A DNA stretch of 64,000 nucleotides, taken from Candidatus Pacearchaeota archaeon (GTDB lineage Archaea > Nanobdellota > Nanobdellia > UBA10117 > JABICX01). Within the stretch, counting starts at the first letter, position 1, and every line of letters starts with the position of its first letter. Of this stretch, positions 26,587-36,445 are shown piece after piece. The notes beneath the pieces were generated by a model. It searched no databases. It was not told the DNA's origin and saw only the letters and a list, made by a program, of their open reading frames with translations. A program made the translations under genes and the position numbers. The stretch lies in contig JAFCGM010000005.1 of NCBI GenBank assembly GCA_017608025.1, forward strand, positions 1 through 64,000, read 5' to 3'.

Positions 26587-28427
26587 TGAATCTTAGCCCC
26601 TTCTTCAATGTCTGATTCTGGAGCAAGAAACTTGACTTTCTTCCCTTTTTCAGCAGCTAGAATCATTGCCTCACTGTCATAGCCCATTAGCTTAACTGGC
26701 TTCAAATTAACAACAAAACTTGCCTTCTTTCCAATCAAATCTTTTGGCTTGTACCATTTCCTGATTCCAGCTAAGACCTGCCGTTTTTCTCCGCCAAAAT
26801 CAACCTGCATTTTTATCAGCTTCTCTGAGTTTGGAACGTCTTCTGCTTTAACTATCTTTCCAATCCTTATATCCACTTTTTCAAAATCTTTAAACTCAAT
26901 CATAGATTTCACCTTCATAGTCTGCGAAAGTAGACTGCTCTTTAAGTCTATTTTTTTGAATAGGATGCTGCCTTTTTGAATTTTTAATCCTGGATGAATT
27001 GGTTTTTTTAGCTCTTCGAATGTTGGAACTTTTTTCAAGCCAATTTGCTTTGCAATTTTCTTACTTGCCTCTGGAACAAAAGCATAGGTTGCTGCAGAAA
27101 CCCATCTCAAGCTTTCTGCAAGAGTGTATAAAATATCATTCAAATCCTTTGGTTTTGTCCAAGGCTCTTTCTTTGTAATAAACTCATTAACTTTCCCAAT
27201 TTCAGTCCAAACAGCCTCAATTGCTTTGTGAATTTCCCTTTTTTCCATATACTGCTGAGCCTTTTTCTCACTCAGTTTCAACTTTAATTTTCCTTTTGGG
27301 ACAGTTCCATCAGCAAATCTCTCAATCATCTTCAAACTTCTTGAAACTAGATTTCCCAATGAATTAGCCAATTCATTATTAATTCTTGTAATAATTGCTT
27401 TCTGCGAATAATCTCCGTCTGCTGTGCTTGGAATTTCCCTTAAAATAAAATACCTAACAGCGTCTGCCCCGTATTTATCAATTTCCTTAAACGGATCAAC
27501 AACATTTCCTAAAGATTTACTCATTTTCTGCCCTTCTGAAGTTACAAAACCATGAACAAACAATTCTCTTGGAACCTTTATTCCCGCAGACAATAACATT
27601 GCAGGCCAATAGACTGCGTGAAATCTAATAATATCTTTTCCAATAACATGAACATCAGCAGGCCACCACTTCTCGTATTTTTTGTTTGGAAAACCAATTC
27701 CACTCAAGTAATTAGACAAAGCATCGCACCAAACATACATAACCTGCTCTTTGTCACCTGGAACAGGAATCCCCCACGGAAGATTCTTTCTGCTCCTTGA
27801 AAATGAAATATCATTTAGCCCTTCTTTGATAAATGACAGAATTTCATTTTTCCTAGACTTCGGCACAATCTTGTACCTATCTTTCTCAATTAGTTTCTGA
27901 AGCCGCTTTTCATATTTTGACAGCCGAAAAAAGTAATTCTCTTCCTCAATTGTCTCCAATTTCCTATTAGCATGCAACGGACATTTTCCATTTACCAAAT
28001 CCTTCTCAGTAACATACTTCTCGCATCCAGAGCAGTACTTTCCAGAATACTTTTTTTTGTAAATGTCTCCACTTTTCTCCAATAATTTCCACATCTTTTG
28101 TGCACCAGGCCAATGAACCTTTTTGTCAGAAGTCCTGATAAAATAATCATTCCTCAAATTAAGCGATTTTGCCAGCTTCTTAAACCTTGCAGCATTGTCA
28201 TCTGCAAGCGCCTTTGTTGAAGTCCCTTTTTCCTTTGCAGTCTGGTGTATCTTAACTCCGTGCTCATCAGTCCCAGTCATATAAAAGACATTCTTACCTT
28301 CCTGCTCCTTCCACCTGGCAATAGCATCTGCCTGAATAATCTCAAGGGCAAAACCAATATGCGGTTTAGAGTTCACATACGCAATTGCAGTTGTTATGTA
28401 AAATTTCTTTTTTGGGAAGGATATCAC
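26583..28427 (-). CDS. metG: Methionyl-tRNA synthetase with C-terminal tRNA-binding domain (bacterial-like architecture)
   Basis: Class I motifs and KMSKS; C-terminal VDIRIGKIVKAEDVPNSEKLIKMQVDFG. Confidence 0.95.
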   Translation of the reverse strand: MISFPKKKFYITTAIAYVNSKPHIGFALEIIQADAIARWKEQEGKNVFYMTGTDEHGVKIHQTAKEKGTSTKALADDNAARFKKLAKSLNLRNDYFIRTSDKKVHWPGAQKMWKLLEKSGDIYKKKYSGKYCSGCEKYVTEKDLVNGKCPLHANRKLETIEEENYFFRLSKYEKRLQKLIEKDRYKIVPKSRKNEILSFIKEGLNDISFSRSRKNLPWGIPVPGDKEQVMYVWCDALSNYLSGIGFPNKKYEKWWPADVHVIGKDIIRFHAVYWPAMLLSAGIKVPRELFVHGFVTSEGQKMSKSLGNVVDPFKEIDKYGADAVRYFILREIPSTADGDYSQKAIITRINNELANSLGNLVSRSLKMIERFADGTVPKGKLKLKLSEKKAQQYMEKREIHKAIEAVWTEIGKVNEFITKKEPWTKPKDLNDILYTLAESLRWVSAATYAFVPEASKKIAKQIGLKKVPTFEELKKPIHPGLKIQKGSILFKKIDLKSSLLSQTMKVKSMIEFKDFEKVDIRIGKIVKAEDVPNSEKLIKMQVDFGGEKRQVLAGIRKWYKPKDLIGKKASFVVNLKPVKLMGYDSEAMILAAEKGKKVKFLAPESDIEEGAKIH

Positions 28428-28578
28428 CTACTTGTATTATAAAAAAATGAATTAAAAAGGTTTCTTGTTTCCCCTAAAACCTGAATTATGCTTTACTATT
28501 AAAAGATGTTTTTTCATTTAAGCAAACCCTCAATAACTTTTCCGAGGTTTTTTAAGGTTTTTTAGTTTATATAAATAC

Positions 28579-31011
28579 ATGATTGACGTAGTCCGTAATT
28601 TTATACACAAAAAAGAAAGGGAAATTCTTAAGAATTCTAATTCTGTACTGCGAGAATTGAATCATAAGTGGAAAAATATTGTTGAAAAAGACATTTACTT
28701 AACATATCCCCTACGAAAGGAAATAGAGACCAATATCAGTAAATACTATAATGAGATTTCAATACCGTGGTACTTATTCTGGGACTGGAAACTAAAATCA
28801 AAAATTTATGCAAATGATAAGGACATACAATCATGTGAAAAAAAGTTAGAAACATATAATTCTGATTTTGTAGCTAAAAAGAAAAAAGAATATGCGTCTT
28901 TATTCAAAAAAGGAGATCTTGTTTTAGATGATGATCAAAAAACTGCAATAATTAAGGATGATGTGCATAATTTGGTTGTTGCGGGAGCGGGTTCTGGAAA
29001 AACTGAAGTGCTTACTACACGAATTGCATATTTAGTAAAAAGGAAAGGAGATCGAATTAAGCCCGAGCGAATTTTAGCCTTAGCGTTTCAAAATAAAGCT
29101 GCAGACGAAATTAGAAATAGACTGAGAAAAAGATATAATATTGATATAGAAATAAAAACCTTTCATGCGCTTGGTAAAAAAATAATAGAAACATACGCTA
29201 AGAAAAATAAAATAGAAATTCCAAGACCAAATCAATCTTGTTGCGAAGAAAGAAAATTTAATAATTTCATTAAAGGTTTATTTAAAATTATAAGTTTGAA
29301 GAGTTCTGATTTTAACAACAAAGTTATTGAATATATGAAATCATATGCTGATTTTGAAATAATAAAAAATGAGACAGATTTCACAGAGAAAGAAGAGTAT
29401 TATAAATATATGCGAAGTTTAAGGTACACTGCAATAAATGGACAAAAAGTAAAAAGTGAAGGAGAAAGAGCTATTCTAAACTTTTTTTTAATGCATAAAA
29501 TTAATGGGCAAGAAATAAATATAAAATATGAAGCTCCTGCAGAATGGATGAGGTATAGAAATGAAAAAGGCAATGAAATTATTCCTAAACCAGACTTCTT
29601 TTTCCCACAATTTGATATTTATCTCGAACATTGGGCAATTAATAAAGATGGAAAAGTTCCGAATTGGTTTTTTGGAGAAGATCCAACAGAGGAATATATT
29701 AAAGGAATGAATATTAAGAAAAAAAAGTATTTTGCACATAAAAAAGAGTTAATTGAAACAACTTATGCAGATTTCGCTAAAGAAGATTTTCTTGATAAAT
29801 TAGAGCAAATATTCTTAAAAAGAATTAGTAAAAAAAAGCCTAAACAAAAGTTTAAATTAGAAAGAATACCTTACGAAAAGCTAGTTAATAAAACATGGGA
29901 ATCTGCTCAATTTGTAAAAAGCCTTCCAGGACAAATTGCAAACTTCATAACAATCGCAAAAACATATAATTTAGATGTTAAAGGTATTGAAGAACGCCTC
30001 TCAAAAGAAGACTGGTCAAAAAAACAAATAGCTTTTTCTGAAATTGCTTTAATTGTTTTTGATTACTATCAAAAAATACTAAGAAAAACAAATACTATTG
30101 ACTTTTCAGATATGATAAATTTAGCTGTAAAATACCTAAAAAGCGACAAGAAACTTTTTGAGGACGCTTATGATCACATTCTTGTTGATGAATTTCAGGA
30201 TATAAGTATGCAACGATATAGACTAATTAAAGAGCTTATGAATAAAAACAAGAACTGCAAATTATTTTGCGTTGGTGATGACTGTCAAAGCATTATGGGA
30301 TTTTCTGGATCAAATCTTAATTATTTCTTAGACTTTAACAAATACTTTGATTTCCCTGAAAGAACAGATTTAACAGTAAATTACCGGAGCATTAAGTCTG
30401 TAGTTGACCTTGGATCAGAGATAATAAAACACAATAAAAATCAAATAAAAAAGAAAGCAGTAGCAAATTCAGATCTATCTAAAAAAATTGTCCTTTATTC
30501 TTCACTTTATCCTGAAAAAGAATTCACAAATTATTATAATCAAACAATTAAGCATTGCTTTAATAAGATAAAAGAGTATCACGATAAAGGATATTCTTAT
30601 GCTAATTTTATGATATTATTAAGGATTTCAAAAGGAAAAATAAAAACAATAATCAATGATGTAGCAGATCAGATGAAAATCCCAATATCGTTTGAAAGAG
30701 GCGATCTTCCAAATCGAGTTCGCGTTATGACTGTTCATAAAAGTAAAGGACTTCAGTCAAAAGTTGTCTTTATACTAAGATTAAACAACGGAATATATGG
30801 TTTTCCTTGTCAATTACATGATCCAGATATTTTTGAACCAGCAATTATTAATAATAACACACTAAGAGAGCAAGAAGAAAGACGATTATTCTATGTCGCA
30901 GTAACTAGAGCCAAAGAGGATGTTTTTATGTATACTCAACAAGGCGCCGAAAGCAAATTCATCAAAGAGATTGAAGATTTTGTTAAAAGAGAGGAGTTAA
31001 GTACTAATTGA
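28579..31011 (+). CDS. UvrD/Rep-family SF1 helicase with probable inserted PD-(D/E)XK-like nuclease segment
   Basis: VVAGAGSGKTEVLTTRIAYL, ILVDEFQDIS, GDDCQSIMGFSGS, VMTVHKSKGLQ; insertion KSEGERAILNFFL...KYEAP...PKPDFFFPQFDIYLEHW. Confidence 0.85.
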   Translation: MIDVVRNFIHKKEREILKNSNSVLRELNHKWKNIVEKDIYLTYPLRKEIETNISKYYNEISIPWYLFWDWKLKSKIYANDKDIQSCEKKLETYNSDFVAKKKKEYASLFKKGDLVLDDDQKTAIIKDDVHNLVVAGAGSGKTEVLTTRIAYLVKRKGDRIKPERILALAFQNKAADEIRNRLRKRYNIDIEIKTFHALGKKIIETYAKKNKIEIPRPNQSCCEERKFNNFIKGLFKIISLKSSDFNNKVIEYMKSYADFEIIKNETDFTEKEEYYKYMRSLRYTAINGQKVKSEGERAILNFFLMHKINGQEINIKYEAPAEWMRYRNEKGNEIIPKPDFFFPQFDIYLEHWAINKDGKVPNWFFGEDPTEEYIKGMNIKKKKYFAHKKELIETTYADFAKEDFLDKLEQIFLKRISKKKPKQKFKLERIPYEKLVNKTWESAQFVKSLPGQIANFITIAKTYNLDVKGIEERLSKEDWSKKQIAFSEIALIVFDYYQKILRKTNTIDFSDMINLAVKYLKSDKKLFEDAYDHILVDEFQDISMQRYRLIKELMNKNKNCKLFCVGDDCQSIMGFSGSNLNYFLDFNKYFDFPERTDLTVNYRSIKSVVDLGSEIIKHNKNQIKKKAVANSDLSKKIVLYSSLYPEKEFTNYYNQTIKHCFNKIKEYHDKGYSYANFMILLRISKGKIKTIINDVADQMKIPISFERGDLPNRVRVMTVHKSKGLQSKVVFILRLNNGIYGFPCQLHDPDIFEPAIINNNTLREQEERRLFYVAVTRAKEDVFMYTQQGAESKFIKEIEDFVKREELSTN

Positions 31012-31012
31012 A

Positions 31013-31294
31013 ATGAAAGAAGAGGTTTATGAAGACGAAAAAGGTTATCTAAGAAGTAAATCAACTAAGAAATTAGTTCATCGAGAGATAGCATATAAGG
31101 AAATTTACTTAAAGAATAAAGAAAAATATGCATTACCTTTTAAGGAATATATTGTTCATCACATTGACGGAAACAAAAAGAACAATAATTCTTCTAATCT
31201 TATTATACTCTTACCAATGGATCATACTAAATTACATCGATTTATAGCATTAAATAAACAAGAATTGGAACCTCATGAAATGGGGATGGGTTAA
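31013..31294 (+). CDS. HNH endonuclease-like protein
   Basis: YIVHHIDGNKKNNNSSNLIILLPMDHTKLH. Confidence 0.75.
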   Translation: MKEEVYEDEKGYLRSKSTKKLVHREIAYKEIYLKNKEKYALPFKEYIVHHIDGNKKNNNSSNLIILLPMDHTKLHRFIALNKQELEPHEMGMG

Positions 31295-31334
31295 CAAAAA
31301 AACCTTATATCTTTTGCTTTCTTAAAATAAATTA

Positions 31335-31625
31335 ATGAAAATTTCAACATCACTAATTATTTTCTTTTTATCAATTATTACTTTGGTTTTTGAGTTAATC
31401 CTTTACTTTATTATTGGAATGGGTGCTGCATTTGCAGGAGAAGCTTCTTCTATAATAAATATTGCTTCATTTTTTCTATATTTAATGATTACAACGATTT
31501 CTATTGGAGTTATTTGCCCAATAATTGCTATTATTCAAAAAATGAATAATGTTAAAGTAGTAAAAAAGAAAGGAAAAAAACGCAAATCTTTAAAATTAGG
31601 TTTTTTTGAAATAAGTTTTAAATAA
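31335..31625 (+). CDS. Small membrane protein
   Basis: 96-aa ORF with two hydrophobic segments. Confidence 0.5.
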   Translation: MKISTSLIIFFLSIITLVFELILYFIIGMGAAFAGEASSIINIASFFLYLMITTISIGVICPIIAIIQKMNNVKVVKKKGKKRKSLKLGFFEISFK

Positions 31626-31629
31626 ATTT

Positions 31630-32106
31630 TTAATTTAAGTTAATATCTTCAATACATATTTCATTATTGAATATATCACTTCTAATTCTAAGTGCAACAA
31701 TTTGTGCTGGTAAAATTTCGCTTTTATTAGATTTAACTAATTTCATATTTTCAAGAAGTTCTCTATGAGAAATTTTAACACTTTTCTTAGATATATAAAT
31801 TGTATTTTCATTAGCTTTTGAAGAATTATCTATATATATTGTTTTTGTTTGATTATTTGTAATTCCGAACCACTTTAAATGTCCGTTTGGATACTGAAGT
31901 AAAAAATAAAGAACGTAATCTTCACCAATTTCTTTAATATTATAAGTTATCGAATGATTTTCAGTGATTTTAATTGGTTTACTCAAAATCAAATCTTTAA
32001 AATCCCAATGATTCCATCTAATGTTTAAATTATTATCAAGATAACATAATTTAATATGCTTGCTTATATGTTTCTGTTCCATTAAATTATATATTAAAAA
32101 TATCAA
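31630..32106 (-). CDS. Hypothetical protein
   Basis: 158-aa ORF. Confidence 0.5.
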   Translation of the reverse strand: MIFLIYNLMEQKHISKHIKLCYLDNNLNIRWNHWDFKDLILSKPIKITENHSITYNIKEIGEDYVLYFLLQYPNGHLKWFGITNNQTKTIYIDNSSKANENTIYISKKSVKISHRELLENMKLVKSNKSEILPAQIVALRIRSDIFNNEICIEDINLN

Positions 32107-32140
32107 GATTCCAATATTCGGAAGCAGCAGTGGAAAATCA

Positions 32141-32332
32141 TTATTTACCCAAAAAGATTATTAATAAAGAAACAATTAATATAAGTACAATATAAATAAT
32201 AATCAAAAACGTCTTTTTAGAAAGATAGCTTTTGAACTCATTAAATTCAAAAGACCCTAAATATCTCTTTCTAATAATATCATTATAATTTCCTAAAAAG
32301 TCAAAGAAAGTTTTAATAATTATTTCTGACAT
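32141..32332 (-). CDS. Hypothetical single-TM protein
   Basis: 63-aa ORF with C-terminal hydrophobic segment. Confidence 0.4.
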   Translation of the reverse strand: MSEIIIKTFFDFLGNYNDIIRKRYLGSFEFNEFKSYLSKKTFLIIIYIVLILIVSLLIIFLGK

Positions 32333-32407
32333 TATATTATAAAATAAGTACTTTAATTATATAAAATATATAGGTATATACTTTATTTTCAATTAAATTT
32401 TTTTGCC

Positions 32408-32829
32408 TTATATATTAAAAATTACTTCATCAATAACATCATCTTCATCTAACGATACTGGTTGATATAATGTCTTTATTTTAATTGAATCAAAACTTTC
32501 CATCAAAGGACCATAAATTTTTGCATTATTATTTTTAATAGAAAATTCTACATCCGAAGTTATACATGATTTAGCATTACAACCACAATCTCCTGCTACT
32601 CCAAGCATATCAGTTACATCTTCGAACAAAACGTTTTTCCATTTACCATCACTTTTGATCCATATTTGATATTGATAGGTTTCTGAAAATAAGTCTCTCG
32701 TTTTTAGTTGGTTTCTCGGTTGTTGTTTATTGATGCTTCTGTTACTTTTGTTTGAGTTTCTTTTTGAACACATCCGCTAAACAAAGCAAGAAGGACAATA
32801 ACGGAAATAAGCATTATTCTAGTCTTCAT
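32408..32829 (-). pseudogene. Frameshifted lipoprotein gene (signal peptide/lipobox in one frame, body in another)
   Basis: 32829->32704 encodes MKTRIMLISVIVLLALFSGCVQKETQT...*; overlapping ORF 32773->32408 carries the mature domain. Confidence 0.6.
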
Positions 32830-32887
32830 ATAAAGTATTCTTTATAAAACTTTTAACTCTTTCCATAATACTAAATATCTAATTAAA

Positions 32888-33094
32888 TTATTTACTTTTC
32901 TGAATATATCGTATTATTAAAAAAAGAAGTACTAAGAATACAACAATAACGATCATATTAATTGTATGAAATATCCATGTGCCGTGATAATTTGATGATA
33001 AATAAAAAACATAATTCGCAGATAGCCCTCCAAGAAAACCAATTAATGCAGCTAGAGCAAGTAGCAATAAGCTAAATAGATACTCTTCTTTCAT
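32888..33094 (-). CDS. Small two-TM protein
   Basis: 68-aa hydrophobic ORF overlapping its upstream neighbour. Confidence 0.5.
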   Translation of the reverse strand: MKEEYLFSLLLLALAALIGFLGGLSANYVFYLSSNYHGTWIFHTINMIVIVVFLVLLFLIIRYIQKSK

Positions 33095-34044
33095 TTTATT
33101 AGACCATCGAATCTAAATATTTTTCGTAAGTTAATTACAAACGGAGGGATTGCAAATGCCAATACACCAAGTAAAGTTATGAAATAGTAGTTTCGATTCT
33201 CTCTTAAGTTATTATATTCCCCCTGAGTTAAAAATCTTACCTTACTTTCAGCAATATAACATGGATCCGCTCCCGTCTCATTAAGTCTCTCGATTCTGAA
33301 ATTAACTGAAAGAAGATTGTCTTTCGCTAAGAAGTTTAGATTATCTTGAGTCGTTTTATTAGAAGTACCGTCTCTGAATTTAAAAGTAAGTGTCTTATTT
33401 AAGTTATCTATATTAATCTTCGTAGTTTTACATTCTATTAGGTTTCCTGTAATGAATTCCCCATACCTATCTGAACAGCTAATTCTATCAATAATTGTAT
33501 TATTTGAATCTCTACAACGAATCACATTTAGATCAAGTGTTGGTGGTGATGTAACACCTATAATAAAAACAATTCCAATGTAAAATATACTGAGAATAAG
33601 TATAACTGTAGTTAAACTCCACCACTCTGGCTTAGTCCACTTTTTAATTAAAATAGGTGCTAATAGAAATAGAATTAATACACTTATTAAAAGATTGTAT
33701 AAGGCAGGTCCGCGAAGAATTGGTAAGAAAATAATAGTAGCTAAAATATATTTAATCGCCCATTTTGCTTTTTGTTTAGGGATAATTATTACTACAAATA
33801 ATGCAATAAATAATATTGTTAATAAGCCTAAAAATAATTTAATTGTATTTAAAAAGTAGTATCTTATTAATTCAGGAATTAGATTGAAAAATACAGACTT
33901 TGATATGGAGAAACAGAAAATTAAGATAAATATCATAAATAAGAAGATAGCTATTTGATGAATCCTAGAACAATATCTTTTCCAGAATTTATAGACCGAG
34001 AAATAACTTTTTATTGAAGCACAGAGCCAAGACCAATTTTTCAT
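33091..34044 (-). CDS. Multi-TM membrane protein with extracytoplasmic domain
   Basis: 317-aa ORF, several hydrophobic segments. Confidence 0.55.
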   Translation of the reverse strand: MKNWSWLCASIKSYFSVYKFWKRYCSRIHQIAIFLFMIFILIFCFSISKSVFFNLIPELIRYYFLNTIKLFLGLLTILFIALFVVIIIPKQKAKWAIKYILATIIFLPILRGPALYNLLISVLILFLLAPILIKKWTKPEWWSLTTVILILSIFYIGIVFIIGVTSPPTLDLNVIRCRDSNNTIIDRISCSDRYGEFITGNLIECKTTKINIDNLNKTLTFKFRDGTSNKTTQDNLNFLAKDNLLSVNFRIERLNETGADPCYIAESKVRFLTQGEYNNLRENRNYYFITLLGVLAFAIPPFVINLRKIFRFDGLIK

Positions 34045-34164
34045 ATTAATTTAATATATTATTTAATTTTAAAGAATTTATATTCTCTAGGACTTTTTTC
34101 TTGGATTTTTGTCCTTATTCTTTAATAAATAAAAGCTTAAAATATATATTGTGGAGAATTTAAC

Positions 34165-34410
34165 ATGAATAACTCAAAAGAAGAATCTGACATTTGGGAT
34201 GGTCTTGCGAGATTAGCTAAAGCTATTGCGCCGTTTGGTGTCCCCTTTTCGGCAGTGTTTATGGCAAATGTTGTTGTTATTTTTATGATACTTTTTCTTC
34301 AGAGTCAATTTTCTTATTTATGGTTAGCGTGTTTGAGTTTTGCATCTGTTGAAGTCGTTATGGGGGTGCTAGTCTACAAATGGAAAGAGGAAAAGATATT
34401 AAAGAAATAA
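34165..34410 (+). CDS. Small two-TM protein
   Basis: 81-aa ORF. Confidence 0.5.
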   Translation: MNNSKEESDIWDGLARLAKAIAPFGVPFSAVFMANVVVIFMILFLQSQFSYLWLACLSFASVEVVMGVLVYKWKEEKILKK

Positions 34411-34898
34411 AAGAACAAGAGATTCCATCTGGTAAGAATTGGAAGAAAGTTCTTAGTGAGATTTATGAATATGCACCACATACTTATTTTAGAAACAATA
34501 AAATTGGAATTCAAAATCCAAACCATTCTTTAGTAAAGAAATTAAGAATGTCTGAGTATGAAGTGATGTTGTGTGCTTCTTTTCTGGAAGAGAATGGTTT
34601 ACTAGAGTGGAAGAAAGTTCATAATTCTTTAGATAATCATCAAGATTTAGTCCTTACTAGTAAAGGTTTTGATGTAGCGCTTCAAAATGAAGGTCAAGAA
34701 AAGACGCAAGGATTACAAAAAATTTTAGCTTTAGCTTCAGTTTTATCTGCAATTCTTGTAATATTTTCGATTATGTTAAATTCAAGGAATATAATTGCGT
34801 TGATTGCAGCATTTATTCTTATTATACCTATAACTGTATTTTTAAGTCCCATGTTGCAGGAAGCATTTAATTTAATATTTAGAAAAAAATTAGAATGA
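34380..34898 (+). CDS. Winged-helix-like N-terminal domain fused to two TM helices
   Basis: MSEYEVMLCASFLEENGLLEW...LVLTSKGFDVA then two hydrophobic helices. Confidence 0.5.
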   Translation: MERGKDIKEIKEQEIPSGKNWKKVLSEIYEYAPHTYFRNNKIGIQNPNHSLVKKLRMSEYEVMLCASFLEENGLLEWKKVHNSLDNHQDLVLTSKGFDVALQNEGQEKTQGLQKILALASVLSAILVIFSIMLNSRNIIALIAAFILIIPITVFLSPMLQEAFNLIFRKKLE

Positions 34899-35674
34899 AA
34901 AAGAAATATAAATTAAGTTGGTTAGTAATTTTTTTAGGACTATGTATCGCAATAGGCCTTCTTATATTTAGTATTCAGCTTGAGATTTATCCTCCTCGCG
35001 AAAAATATACATTTGGTATTGAGTTATCTGATAATCAATATTCTAATTCGGTTGTATGGAATTATATTGTTAGATGTAATTATGAAAAAAATCCAACTGA
35101 ATGCAATATGTCTTTTTTCTTTAAAACAGAAAATCTGAGCATTATGCAAATATATTATCCTGAGTCATTAGAACTAATAAACATAAATAATTTAACAACT
35201 GAAGCATATTCTATTAGCAATGCAAATAAATCAAATTATGTGCATCATAAAAATACGACAGTTAGAGAAGTCAATTTCTCAAAAAAATATATTAAAGGAT
35301 ACATAATCGCAGCTTTTAAAGGTAAAATAACCCCAAATGCTGTGTTTATTAATTTTGTTAATACAAGAGAGGCTCCTTCTCCAAACGCGGATTCTAAGGT
35401 ATTTATGGAACTCTATCTTGGAAAAAAATATGATTGCGAATATTGTATTGGTCCTACTAGAAAATGTGATGTTTATCGAGAAGGCGAGACAATTATTGCA
35501 AGAGTACCATTAATTGATAACGAAAATTTTAGATATGAAGCAATAAGACACGCAGATTTTTCAACTAATGTATATTATGCTGATAAGAAGATATGCAAAG
35601 ATTTTTTATTTGCGCTTTCAATTAGTTTAATTTCTGGTTTAATTGTTGGTTTGATAACAATGTTATTTTCCTAG
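34895..35674 (+). CDS. Membrane protein with N- and C-terminal TM helices and a central extracytoplasmic domain
   Basis: 259-aa ORF overlapping the previous gene by ATGA. Confidence 0.55.
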   Translation: MKKKYKLSWLVIFLGLCIAIGLLIFSIQLEIYPPREKYTFGIELSDNQYSNSVVWNYIVRCNYEKNPTECNMSFFFKTENLSIMQIYYPESLELININNLTTEAYSISNANKSNYVHHKNTTVREVNFSKKYIKGYIIAAFKGKITPNAVFINFVNTREAPSPNADSKVFMELYLGKKYDCEYCIGPTRKCDVYREGETIIARVPLIDNENFRYEAIRHADFSTNVYYADKKICKDFLFALSISLISGLIVGLITMLFS

Positions 35675-35890
35675 GTTAGAAGAGATTAATCAATACCTCA
35701 GCGGAACCTCCGAAAAAAGTGCGTTTAACTCATAACACATTCACATTTCCCTTTAATCTAGATTACCAGCTGGATTTCTCCCCTGCAATAAAAGAGTGGA
35801 AAAGATAAGTTCGCCTAACGAATATTATGAGTAATAGATAATGGACAGATATCCAAAAATCTTTTAAACTATAGTATACTATAGTTTACT

Positions 35891-36115
35891 ATGGGGATCA
35901 CAACTATTCAAATAAGTTCTGCATTAAGGGACGCTCTATCTAAAATGAAGTTTTTTGCTAGTGAAACTTATGAAGAAATCATCTGGAGTTTAATTGAAGA
36001 TAGAATGGAGTTAAGCGAAGAAACTAAAAAAGCTATTCTTGAAGCTGAAAAGGACATTAAAGCAGGTCGTGTTTATACTCTTGAAGAGGTTAAGAAAGAA
36101 CTTGGTTTGAGGTGA
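35891..36115 (+). CDS. Antitoxin, RelB/VapB-like
   Basis: 74-aa protein TTIQISSALRDALSKMKFF...; KDIKAGRVYTLEEVKKELGL tail typical of antitoxins. Confidence 0.75.
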   Translation: MGITTIQISSALRDALSKMKFFASETYEEIIWSLIEDRMELSEETKKAILEAEKDIKAGRVYTLEEVKKELGLR

Positions 36116-36119
36116 TTTT

Positions 36120-36368
36120 ATTTATTCTATTATATTTACAGAAAAAGCAAAGAAAAAGATAGCAAAGTTTGAGAAAGAAATTCAGGAAAGAATTATTTCT
36201 TCATTAGAACGATGTAAGATACGACCTTATGCTCATATCGAAAAATTATCAAATTCGCGCTATTTTAAGCTGCGAGTTGGCAAGTATCGAGTAATCCTAA
36301 AAATCGATAATGGAAAATTGATTATTCTTGTTATTGATGCAGATTTAAGAAAAAGAGTTTATAAGTAA
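36120..36368 (+). CDS. RelE/ParE-superfamily toxin lacking a canonical start codon (ATT at the expected start)
   Basis: IYSIIFTEKAKKKIAKFEKEIQERIISSLERCKIRPYAHIEKLSNSRYFKLRVGKYRVILKIDNGKLIILVIDADLRKRVYK; absent from ORF track. Confidence 0.75.
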   Translation: MYSIIFTEKAKKKIAKFEKEIQERIISSLERCKIRPYAHIEKLSNSRYFKLRVGKYRVILKIDNGKLIILVIDADLRKRVYK

Positions 36369-36401
36369 AGAAGAGGGGAGTATTAAGAGAATTGTTCAGT
36401 C

Positions 36402-36420
36402 GAATGCCATCAATTTTTTA
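36402..36420 (+). repeat. 19-bp direct repeat gaatgccatcaatttttta (copy 1)
   Basis: Identical to 38067-38085. Confidence 0.85.
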
Positions 36421-36445
36421 TAGTTTTCATTATTTTTAAATTTAC

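Noticed and set aside
35690-35870. Possible ncRNA between the membrane cassette and the antitoxin gene
   Set aside because: Somewhat higher GC patches but no convincing extended fold or promoter.
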